A stretch of 64,000 bases of DNA. Source: ANME-2 cluster archaeon. Its GTDB lineage: Archaea; Halobacteriota; Methanosarcinia; Methanosarcinales; Methanocomedenaceae. The stretch is taken from contig JAHYIS010000001.1 in NCBI GenBank assembly GCA_019429385.1, positions 62,001-126,000 of the forward strand, given 5' to 3'. Every line of letters begins with the position of its first letter. Positions within the stretch are counted from its first letter, which is position 1. The translations under genes and the position numbers were made by a program. The notes below the pieces were generated by a model. The model made no database searches, was not told where the DNA came from, and saw nothing but the letters and a program-made list of their open reading frames with translations. Shown in pieces: positions 36,094 to 43,852 of this stretch.

Positions 36094-36903
36094 TTATGAT
36101 TTTTCTATTATTGCAATGGTATATCGCAGCCCGTTCTTTAGCGATTGTTCGGTAGAGAGGGGAGATAATGTGACGCCAAGGTCAGTTAGTTTATCCACAA
36201 CATCTGATTTAACTCCTGTCACGATGCATGTAGCACCGAGCTGCCTGGCAGATTGCGCGATGGTGACCAGATGGTCAGACACTTCAACATCTTCCTGCAA
36301 ACCGGTAATATCAAGGATCACAACACTGCATTCTTTGTGTGTGATCTCCTTGAGCATGGTCACTATCATATTGTTTATGCGACCCGTGTATGCCTCAAGC
36401 CTGTTGACTGTTTCCTGGAGTTCCCTCTTTGCTTTGTTGCAATCCGATTCGGCATTCGATAATTCGGATTGGATATGACGATATTTATGGTGTATTCGTG
36501 TTATAGTTTCCCGTAACCTTTGATGGTCCGTCTTGAGAACAGTGACATCCCGGCCAACCGCAAAAGCACCTGTTGCCTGTCCTGTCCGGTCTTTGAAGAC
36601 TGAAGCATTACAGGCAATTATAGTCCTGGTCCCGTCCGGACACGTGAGGGCCAGGTCGTAATCATGCAACTCTCCGGTCTCGAAGACCAGTTTCACACCA
36701 TTATTTGCCTTTCCAGGGTCAGTAAAGTGATCTGCAAACGGAGTTCCTATCAGTTCAATCCTTTTTTTGCCGGTAAGTCTTACTGTTGCCTCGTTCACAT
36801 CAGCAATGGTTCCTTCACGGTCAAATAGTATCCAGGGGTCGGGACTGCTTATTCCCAACTCCTTTTCAATATATTGAAGCACATCTTCTGGTGCAACATT
36901 CAT
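36094..36903 (-). CDS. PAS-STAS protein (RsbR-like sensor)
   Basis: 269 residues. A PAS domain (about 18-130) with ILFDREGTIADVNEATVRLTGK and ELIGTPFADHF is followed by a helical linker and a STAS domain (about 172-265) with VVILDITGLQEDVEVSDHL and QLGATCIVTGVKSDVVDKLTDLG. This resembles RsbR-type stressosome co-antagonists. The residue that is a phospho-accepting Thr in RsbR (VVDT pattern) is Val here (EDVE). No RsbT-type kinase gene is near. It is a paralogue of the four-PAS protein just upstream and is 9 nt before the Roadblock gene. Confidence 0.87.
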   Translation of the reverse strand: MNVAPEDVLQYIEKELGISSPDPWILFDREGTIADVNEATVRLTGKKRIELIGTPFADHFTDPGKANNGVKLVFETGELHDYDLALTCPDGTRTIIACNASVFKDRTGQATGAFAVGRDVTVLKTDHQRLRETITRIHHKYRHIQSELSNAESDCNKAKRELQETVNRLEAYTGRINNMIVTMLKEITHKECSVVILDITGLQEDVEVSDHLVTIAQSARQLGATCIVTGVKSDVVDKLTDLGVTLSPLSTEQSLKNGLRYTIAIIEKS

Positions 36904-36954
36904 GCTTTCACTCCCCTGAAACTGCCTTCTGTCATAGTGTCCGGACTCCCTTTG

Positions 36955-38802
36955 TTATTCATCCTCGTTATTCTCTTCTTCTATCATTGCTATGGTGTAT
37001 CGCAGGCCGTCAAGTAATGACCGTTCCGTAGTAATAGGGGCCAGGTTGGCGCCAATATCAGTTAATCTTTGTACTGCCTCGTGTTTAATGCCGGTAACGA
37101 TACACGTAGCTCCGAGCTGTCTTGCCAGCTTGGCAATGTTGATCAAGGGTTCGGCAACTTCAACATCAGGAGCTAATCCTGAAATATCAAGGACTACTCC
37201 TTTTGTTTTTTCTACGGTGATCTGGTCTAATATGGTTACCATCAGACTATTGATCCGCGTGGTATAAGCCTCAAGCCTGTTAACGGTTTCCTTGAGTTCA
37301 TGTTCTGCCTTCTTCAGGCGCGTGATATCACGTGCCGCTGCAAAAGCACCCACAACCTGTCCTGTCTGGTCTTTATACACTGAAGCATTATAGGCCACTT
37401 TTGTCTGAGTCTGGTCCTTTGCTTTCATGACCAGTTCATAATCCCTGACCTCCCCGGTCTCAAAGACCATCATAGCACCTTTATATGCTTTTTCAGGGTC
37501 TGAAAAGTAATCTGCAAATGGTGTACCAATCAATTCTTCCCGGCTTCTGCCTGTAACCTGAATAGTCGCCTCGTTCACATCGAGGATAATTCCTTTCTGG
37601 TCAAAGGTTACTAAAGGATCAAGGCTGACCTCTATCAATCCCCGGTTATATCGTTGAAGATTCTGTATTACCTGCCCTGCTCTCTTTCTCTCAGTTATGT
37701 CCCTTGCAGCGCCAAATGCCCCCACCACAGTTCCATTCTGGTCTGTATAGACCTTCGCATTATACGATACAATGGTCTCGGTTCCGTCCTTCGCCTTCAT
37801 CACCAGTTCATAATCCCTGACTTCCCCGGTCTCGAATACTTTCATTGCAACATTGTGTGCTTTTACAGGATCTGTGAAATGGTCAGAAAAGGGTGTTCCT
37901 ATCAACTCTTCACGACTTCTGCCAGTAATCCTGACCTTTGCCTCATTCACATCAAGGATGACCCCGGTCCGATCAAAAGTCACCAGGGCATCAAGATTCG
38001 CCTCTATTAATCCCCGGTTATAACTTTGAAGGTTCTGTATCTCCTGTTCTGCATGCTTTCGTAAGGTGATATCACGAGCTGCAGCAAAAGCTCCTACTAC
38101 CTTTCCTGACTGGTCCTCATACACCGTAGCATTATAAGCCACAATCGTCTCGGTCCCATTTTTTGCCTTCATAACAAGTTCGTAATCCCTGACCTCACAG
38201 GTTTCGAATACCAGCATGGCCCCTTTATAAGCTTTTTCAGGTTCGGTAAAATAATCCGCAAAAGGAGTGCCGATTAATTCTTCCCTGCTCCTGCCGGTTG
38301 CCTTGATGGTGGCTTCGTTCACATCCAGGATTATCCCTTGCTGATCAAATGTCACGAGCGGATCCATGCTTGTCTCGATCAATCCCCTGTTGTAACGCTG
38401 TAAAAAATGCAGTTTCAATTCTTCTCGTTTACTCCGGGTGATATCATGACCAGCTGCAAATACCCCTGTTACTGTTCCTGTCCTGTCTTTGCAGATGGAA
38501 ATATTGAAGTTGAGAATAGTATTGTCGTTATCTTTTGGTTCCATGACCAGTTCATAGTCCCTGACCTCTCCATTGTTCAGTACCTGGACCAATGCATTGC
38601 CAGCCTTCACCGGATCATTGAAAATATCACAGAAACGAGTTCCTATCAACTCTTCACGGTTCTTGCCAAATGTCTGAAGTGCTGAGTTGTTGACATCAAG
38701 GATAATTCCTTTCGTATCAAGGAAAAGAAGAACATCCAGGCTGATTAACCCATATTCTCTTTCCATAACAAGAAGGGGTGAATCCTGTATATGTTTATTC
38801 AT
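36955..38802 (-). CDS. Four-PAS STAS protein (RsbR-like sensor)
   Basis: 615 residues. Four tandem PAS domains (about 18-130, 142-252, 264-374, 386-496) precede a STAS domain (510-605). PAS 2, 3 and 4 are near-copies: each holds LVTFDQ/R-x-GIILDVNEA, GRSREELIGTPF-x-D and FET-x-EVRDYELVMKAK. Each is followed by an AARDIT linker, as in redox or ligand sensors. The STAS has VVLDISGLAPDVEVAEPL, QLGATCIVTGIKHEAV and TTERSLLDGLRYTIAMI. No transmembrane segment is present, so it senses in the cytoplasm. It leads the operon of STAS, Roadblock, GTPase and KaiC genes. Confidence 0.88.
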   Translation of the reverse strand: MNKHIQDSPLLVMEREYGLISLDVLLFLDTKGIILDVNNSALQTFGKNREELIGTRFCDIFNDPVKAGNALVQVLNNGEVRDYELVMEPKDNDNTILNFNISICKDRTGTVTGVFAAGHDITRSKREELKLHFLQRYNRGLIETSMDPLVTFDQQGIILDVNEATIKATGRSREELIGTPFADYFTEPEKAYKGAMLVFETCEVRDYELVMKAKNGTETIVAYNATVYEDQSGKVVGAFAAARDITLRKHAEQEIQNLQSYNRGLIEANLDALVTFDRTGVILDVNEAKVRITGRSREELIGTPFSDHFTDPVKAHNVAMKVFETGEVRDYELVMKAKDGTETIVSYNAKVYTDQNGTVVGAFGAARDITERKRAGQVIQNLQRYNRGLIEVSLDPLVTFDQKGIILDVNEATIQVTGRSREELIGTPFADYFSDPEKAYKGAMMVFETGEVRDYELVMKAKDQTQTKVAYNASVYKDQTGQVVGAFAAARDITRLKKAEHELKETVNRLEAYTTRINSLMVTILDQITVEKTKGVVLDISGLAPDVEVAEPLINIAKLARQLGATCIVTGIKHEAVQRLTDIGANLAPITTERSLLDGLRYTIAMIEEENNEDE

Positions 38803-38943
38803 CTAAACCCCCCGGTAAGTTACTATTATTGTTCCCATTCATTATATTATATATTATTTTATATGAGTTTATTGATAGGAACGAGTATTATATTTTCAAT
38901 TATGTTCACGTGTATTGCCCGGGAACAGGGAAAAAAAACAACA

Positions 38944-39939
38944 TCAAATATCAGATCTGGACGTGTCAGTCCAGACCGTTCTGGTCTTCCTTGCACGGTT
39001 GAATATTGCCCGTACACCGCAAAAACTGATAAGCCACACATGGAAGCACAATCCCAGGGTCTTGAACAGCACCCGGTCATCACCTTTGATCCATAACCGG
39101 ACTCCATAGACAGGGACTGCAGGGCTTAATACAAATGCAGCGAATGGCAATGTCATGGACCCGAACCAGGCAATCTTCTGGTTTACCGGGATGTGGGCAT
39201 ACAAGAACCGCGTTATGTTCTCTTCAACTCCTTCCAGTGCACCTGAAAGCCAGCGAACGCGCTGGTTATAGAGTTCCTTAAGACTGGTTGGCCCCTGTTC
39301 TCCTACCTTAGTCCGGGCAAGGACCGGCTTCTTGCCTGCAACATACATCCGCTGAGTGAACTCGAGGTCCTCGCAATAAACAGCTTCGTTGAGCCTGGTG
39401 CCGTCAAGGGTCCTGGCATCGATAACACCGATAAGCCCATTAAATTGTTTGAACCCGTCGAACCGTTCGTATAGTTTGTAAACATCCTCGAAAAAGGAAT
39501 ATTCTGCTGCGATTATCCTGGCTATCCATCCTGAATCCTGGTTGGTGATGTACCTGGCGCCGCTTGCCATTATGGCATCTTCTTCACGTTCAATGGCATC
39601 TATGCACCTGAGGACAAAATCCGGGTCGGGGCGGCTGTCCACATCAAAAAGTGCAATAAGGTCCGTATCGAGTATCCCGTCTGGCCCCCTTAATGTATCC
39701 AGTCCATCATTAATGGCACCTCCCCTGCGACCGCGGGTATTATTGCGTACAAGATGCCTGATACCTTTATCCTCAAGGTAGCGGGTACGTTCATCAGGTC
39801 CCTCAGGGCAGTCAATTATGTACAATATATCCGGGTCAATATCTGTCGATTCAAGTTTTGATAAGGATGCAACAGATTTCTTAATGATCGACAACGGCTC
39901 AAAAGGTGCCACTGGAATGAGAATACTGACCGTTTTCAT
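38944..39939 (-). CDS. Family 2 glycosyltransferase, membrane-anchored
   Basis: 331 residues from the ATG at 39939 (TTG at 39951 is in frame but overlaps GAGG). It has a GT-A fold with VSILIPVAPFEPLSII, RNNTRGRRGGAINDGL and DVDSRPDPDF (the DXD motif), then a QRVRWLSGALEG motif typical of processive enzymes of the cellulose/hyaluronan-synthase type. Two hydrophobic segments occur near the C-terminus. It probably builds or transfers a surface sugar polymer. A G-rich stretch lies upstream on the same strand (40015-40050). Confidence 0.85.
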   Translation of the reverse strand: MKTVSILIPVAPFEPLSIIKKSVASLSKLESTDIDPDILYIIDCPEGPDERTRYLEDKGIRHLVRNNTRGRRGGAINDGLDTLRGPDGILDTDLIALFDVDSRPDPDFVLRCIDAIEREEDAIMASGARYITNQDSGWIARIIAAEYSFFEDVYKLYERFDGFKQFNGLIGVIDARTLDGTRLNEAVYCEDLEFTQRMYVAGKKPVLARTKVGEQGPTSLKELYNQRVRWLSGALEGVEENITRFLYAHIPVNQKIAWFGSMTLPFAAFVLSPAVPVYGVRLWIKGDDRVLFKTLGLCFHVWLISFCGVRAIFNRARKTRTVWTDTSRSDI

Positions 39940-40014
39940 ACGGGTCCTCAATTGGAATTAATGGTTTATACAATTATCCAAATAGAGAATAAATAGAGTA
40001 GAGTGAAGATGACA

Positions 40015-40050
40015 CCCCCACCCCTACCCGATATATTACACTCCCACCCC
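40015..40050 (-). other. G-run cluster, potential G-quadruplex in the leader of the glycosyltransferase gene
   Basis: On the minus strand five runs of three to five G occur in about 36 nt: GGGGTGGG, then GGGTAGGGGTGGGGG after a 13-nt gap. They lie 75-110 nt before the glycosyltransferase start, in what may be its 5' leader. The surrounding 220-nt gap holds no gene. Confidence 0.45.
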
Positions 40051-40160
40051 GTGTAATTATAATGGATACTACTATCTAAGCAGTAGCACTAATATATAGT
40101 GTGGTGTGAATCAAGTAACACTGTATAGAAAGTTACGCCGACACTATACTAACTATTGTT

Positions 40161-41174
40161 TCAATCCCGTAACAAATCTCCATTCTTCAGAATCTTTACA
40201 CTCACCAGGCCACCAAGGACAATATTGAGATAATATGTTATCAACCGCCATATTGTCACAACGATACCAAGTATGGAAACCGGAACCAATATGCCGAACA
40301 ATGCAGCACCGCCCAGTTCCGCAATTCCGCTGGCACCGGGAGTGATGGGGACCACCATGACCAATGTCAGGAACACCTGGACCGCAAAGGCGGTCAGGAG
40401 ATGAGGTGGCTGGTTCAGTCCCAGCAGAATAAGGGGTACTATCAGGAATTCCACGAACCAGAACACCACGGTAAGCAGGCCCCCAAGCACCAGTCCTCTC
40501 TGTCCGGTCCTGACAAATTTCCAAAGGCCGTTATGGAAATTCCACAATTCTCGGTCTATGAACTCAATAATGTGTTCTGTCCTGTCAAACCTGATAATCC
40601 TGTGAAGGCCGCGCGTGACAAGAGCCAATATCCAGGCAATGAATTTCGGATTCAACAGACCCGCAATGGTAAGGACGACCATGAACAGTACGAAAATCTC
40701 TGCAACCGCAATTGCAGCATCAAGTTCCCAGCTGACCAGCGATGCCCTGAGCACCCAGAGTGCACATGGAGTTGCGACCAACAACAGCAGGGCATCCAGC
40801 ACACGCTCTGCAATAACAACAGCAGAAGCATCACCGACGGGAATATTTCCACTACGGTTTAGCAGGTGTATCCGTACAGGCTCACCGCCTGCCATGGATG
40901 GAGTAATCGATGCCGCGAACAGGTTGGATACCACTGCTTCTGTAGCATCCCTTATACTGATATGATGACCCAGCCCCCAGGCCATCACTTTCAACCGCAT
41001 GCCCCAGATAACATAACTGCCTATGTGCAAAGCCATAGCAGTGAAAAGATACAATGGTTTCATTTCACGCAGGGCAGGAAGTGTCTCAGGTCCTACCGTG
41101 AATGCTGTGAGCAGCACCAGGAACATGATACTTAACATTAATGAGATGACAAGAAATTTCTTCAATCGTTGCAT
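40161..41174 (-). CDS. UPF0104 flippase-like membrane protein (AglD/LPG-synthase TM family)
   Basis: 337 residues from the ATG at 41174; a longer frame adds an unlikely hydrophobic stretch. About eight transmembrane segments are visible. The family signature SITPSMAGGEPVRIHLL and the late VPITPGASGIAELGGAALFG mark the UPF0104/COG0392 group, which includes the lysyl-phosphatidylglycerol synthase membrane part. In archaea it is often next to glycosyltransferases of the glycosylation system. It probably moves or modifies a lipid-linked sugar. The divergent DPM-like gene at 41276 supports this. Confidence 0.85.
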   Translation of the reverse strand: MQRLKKFLVISLMLSIMFLVLLTAFTVGPETLPALREMKPLYLFTAMALHIGSYVIWGMRLKVMAWGLGHHISIRDATEAVVSNLFAASITPSMAGGEPVRIHLLNRSGNIPVGDASAVVIAERVLDALLLLVATPCALWVLRASLVSWELDAAIAVAEIFVLFMVVLTIAGLLNPKFIAWILALVTRGLHRIIRFDRTEHIIEFIDRELWNFHNGLWKFVRTGQRGLVLGGLLTVVFWFVEFLIVPLILLGLNQPPHLLTAFAVQVFLTLVMVVPITPGASGIAELGGAALFGILVPVSILGIVVTIWRLITYYLNIVLGGLVSVKILKNGDLLRD

Positions 41175-41275
41175 GGTGCTATGAATGATAATAATAATAT
41201 CATATATAAACCTTGATGACCTGCTAATTATGAATACGTGATAATAGACAACGAAATTGTTTGTGAAGTGATACA

Positions 41276-41926
41276 TTGGTCACCGTGATCTTGCCTACAA
41301 AGAACGAAGAATCCTGTATAGGTGCCACCATTGAGAGGATACTGGAACTGTGCGGCCATCCCAGGATTATCGTGGTGGACGGGCACTCCACAGACCGCAC
41401 CGTTGAGATTGCCAATGAGCACGGAGTGGAAGTGATATACGATGGTGGCCTGGGCAAGGGAGAAGCCCTGCGCTGTGCCTTTGACCACGTTAAGGACGAT
41501 GTGGTGTTCCTGGATGTGGACGGCACGTATCCTCTGGGTGCAATACCCCTGATGATGGAAGCCCTCGTGGAATACGACCTTGTTATCGGTGAGAGGATGA
41601 AGTTTGACGGGGATTCCCTGCCGCGAATCTTCCTGGTAGGCGATGCCATATCCAGGGTTTTGTTCCAGGTGCTCTATTCATCGCGGCTGGATAACCTTTC
41701 AGGGCTCCGCGGCTTGAGGTGGCAGGCCATTGAGAAGATGGAACTGGAATCAGATGATTTTGGGATAGAGACGGAAATAACAGCCAAGGCGGTGCGGCTG
41801 GGACTTAAGGTGAAAAAGATACCCATAACCTATATGGCCCGGACCGGTTCGTCCAAGTTCAGGCCGGTACGTGACGGTATAATTGTACTAAGGGCCATGT
41901 TCAGGTACAGGTTCAAGTTATTTTAA
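41276..41926 (+). CDS. Dolichol-phosphate-mannose-synthase-like glycosyltransferase (GT2)
   Basis: 216 residues with TTG as the likely start. VTVILPTKNEESCIGATIERIL, then IIVVDGHSTDRTVEIA, GLGKGEALRCAF and the DVDGTYP (DXD-like) motif place it among Dpm1/GT2 enzymes that load a sugar onto polyprenyl phosphate. No C-terminal transmembrane segment is seen. The gene is divergent from the flippase-like protein by about 100 nt, which supports a shared role in making lipid-linked sugars. Confidence 0.86.
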   Translation: MVTVILPTKNEESCIGATIERILELCGHPRIIVVDGHSTDRTVEIANEHGVEVIYDGGLGKGEALRCAFDHVKDDVVFLDVDGTYPLGAIPLMMEALVEYDLVIGERMKFDGDSLPRIFLVGDAISRVLFQVLYSSRLDNLSGLRGLRWQAIEKMELESDDFGIETEITAKAVRLGLKVKKIPITYMARTGSSKFRPVRDGIIVLRAMFRYRFKLF

Positions 41927-41996
41927 TGATTGAAGTGCTTGACATAACTTGAGTCATTAACATAGTTCAAATGCCTTTCCATGGAACAGATGCTTT

Positions 41997-43178
41997 TCAT
42001 GAATTGTGTGTACTGTGATTCGTATAACTCTGATTTTCCAGGGTTTCTTTCACGGATTTCCCTTCTTCAATAACAAGTTCAGGCCACAGGCTCACATTGG
42101 AATGTATAGTAACATTATCCCGGATAACCACTCTGGGTCCGATAACAGTACCTGTTTCCAGTGTACAGTTACCACCTATTTTGGTGGCATTGTCAACTAT
42201 GGCTCCTGAAACGCTGGTGTTCTTTCCAATCTCCACATCATTGAAGATAATAGCAGACAGTATCCTGGCCCCGCTCTTAATGTTGCAATGAGCACCTATC
42301 GAGGTATAGGGGCCTATGAGCACTTCATCCCCAATAGTGGTGTTCTCCCCTATCACAATAGGTCCCACCAGTGCAGAGTTGGTGCCTATCGTTACCGCAT
42401 TGCCGATATTTACCGGCCCGAGAACTCTTGCATCCCGTATATTGAGGTCCCCATTAATAATTGTGCCAGGCAGTTTTTCGAGTTTCCATTTACATGCCTG
42501 CCTGTACGCGCCAGCATTACCGATATCGGTCCAGTGCCCCCTCACCATATAGCCATTCAGCTTATCACCCATTTCCATCATTTTCGGGAACAGGTCCTTG
42601 GCAAAATCAAAATTTGCTGTCGGGGGTATCAATTCAAGTATGGCAGGGTCACATACGTATATCCCTGTACTGGCAAGATTGCTGAATATATTTCCGGCAT
42701 TTGGTTTTTCATAGAACCGGTGTATCTGGTTGAACACGTCCATATCAGCAATACCGTATTCCCGCGGGTCTTCGATAGGCAAAAGCCCGATGGTTATCTT
42801 TGCATCATTGTGTTCGTGGAAGCGGTATAATTCGCGAAGGTTCAGGTCCATCACATGGTCTCCACCAATAACAATAAAAGGCTCGTCCTTTAACAGTGGC
42901 TCTGCATTCTTTATACTGCCGGCTGTACCCAGTTTGATCTTATCCCGCACATATTCGATATGGACCCCGAACAGGCTGCCGTCACCCAGTGCCTCCTGTA
43001 TATCGTTACCCAGGTAACCTATGGTAATTACGATCTCACTGAAACCTTCGGTTGCCAGGTGTTCCACCAGGTGTACCACCGAAGGTTTGTTCAATAAAGG
43101 AATATTGGGTTTGGGGCGGTCGAATGTCAGCGGTCGTAGACGCGTACCTTCGCCTCCGCACATGATGCAGGCTTTCAT
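41997..43178 (-). CDS. Sugar-1-phosphate nucleotidyltransferase with left-handed beta-helix
   Basis: 393 residues from the ATG at 43178. The N-terminal nucleotidyltransferase has CGGEGTRLRPLTFDRPKP, GGDHVMDL and ARVLGPVNIG-type hexapeptide repeats in the C-terminal half (residues 255-375). Such proteins are GDP-mannose, dTDP- or UDP-glucose type pyrophosphorylases, often with an acyltransferase-like helix. Sugar specificity cannot be set by eye; the archaeal examples closest in pattern are mannose-1-phosphate guanylyltransferase-like. It likely supplies nucleotide sugar for the glycosyltransferases nearby. Confidence 0.86.
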   Translation of the reverse strand: MKACIMCGGEGTRLRPLTFDRPKPNIPLLNKPSVVHLVEHLATEGFSEIVITIGYLGNDIQEALGDGSLFGVHIEYVRDKIKLGTAGSIKNAEPLLKDEPFIVIGGDHVMDLNLRELYRFHEHNDAKITIGLLPIEDPREYGIADMDVFNQIHRFYEKPNAGNIFSNLASTGIYVCDPAILELIPPTANFDFAKDLFPKMMEMGDKLNGYMVRGHWTDIGNAGAYRQACKWKLEKLPGTIINGDLNIRDARVLGPVNIGNAVTIGTNSALVGPIVIGENTTIGDEVLIGPYTSIGAHCNIKSGARILSAIIFNDVEIGKNTSVSGAIVDNATKIGGNCTLETGTVIGPRVVIRDNVTIHSNVSLWPELVIEEGKSVKETLENQSYTNHSTHNS

Positions 43179-43251
43179 TTTTTCACCGGATTCCAATGGT
43201 TTTGGGAGTATATATCAATAACGATATGTCCGGTGGCAATTCCAGCATGCA

Positions 43252-43680
43252 TCAATACTTTCCAATGAGTTTTGCTATGTTCCGGTGGATGCCGTGGATA
43301 CTGATACTGCCGCCCAGGTACATCATGGGACATTTTCCCGTGACACAATGCATCCCGTCCTGGCCGCAATTCTCCCTCACTTCAGGCGTGTCGATAGAGA
43401 AGTGTACCCAGATGTTGCTGATGCCTTTAGCTGCAAGTGCATCCATGATAACTGCGGGTTGTTTACCCGTAATTCCTATGACGGCACCCTGGACGCCGTC
43501 AGGCAGTCCGGATACGTCCCTGAATGTTCCCGCGTCCGGTTTATCTGATATGTCTACCGTAGATACATTTTTACCCCGCCTGGTGAGTTCATGTATCGTC
43601 CACTTCATTGCCGGTTTTGTTCTGTCCGTTACCACAGCGAAACTATCTGCATCCCAGAAGGATTCATAATCTGATGTCAT
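43252..43680 (-). CDS. CoA-binding domain protein (YccU-like)
   Basis: 142 residues with a Rossmann-like CoA_binding_2 pattern: SFAVVTDRTKPAMKWTIHELTRRGKNVSTVD, then GLPDGVQGAVIGITGKQPAVIMDALAAKGISNIWVH, and a C-terminal Cys pair region GMHCVTGKCPMMYL. The family binds CoA or nucleotides; its biochemical role is poorly known. The Cys-rich end with GKCPMMYLGG is shared by several archaeal and bacterial members. Confidence 0.8.
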   Translation of the reverse strand: MTSDYESFWDADSFAVVTDRTKPAMKWTIHELTRRGKNVSTVDISDKPDAGTFRDVSGLPDGVQGAVIGITGKQPAVIMDALAAKGISNIWVHFSIDTPEVRENCGQDGMHCVTGKCPMMYLGGSISIHGIHRNIAKLIGKY

Positions 43681-43852
43681 ACTATTTCCACTCCATCAAA
43701 GATTTCCGTTTAATGAGAGTTGGCACTTCCACCATATAAATTATTTCAATACCCCGGACAATCCTGATATGGTCTGTTACGATGAGAAGAACAAAAAAGG
43801 AAATAGAGTCTCCGGGAATAACGAGTTCAGGAATAGAGAATATCTGGCCCCG

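Noticed and set aside
40051-40160. Imperfect repeats ATAGTGT/ACACTAT as a structured RNA
   Set aside because: The pairing is short and AT-rich and forms no consistent stem, so it is not supported.
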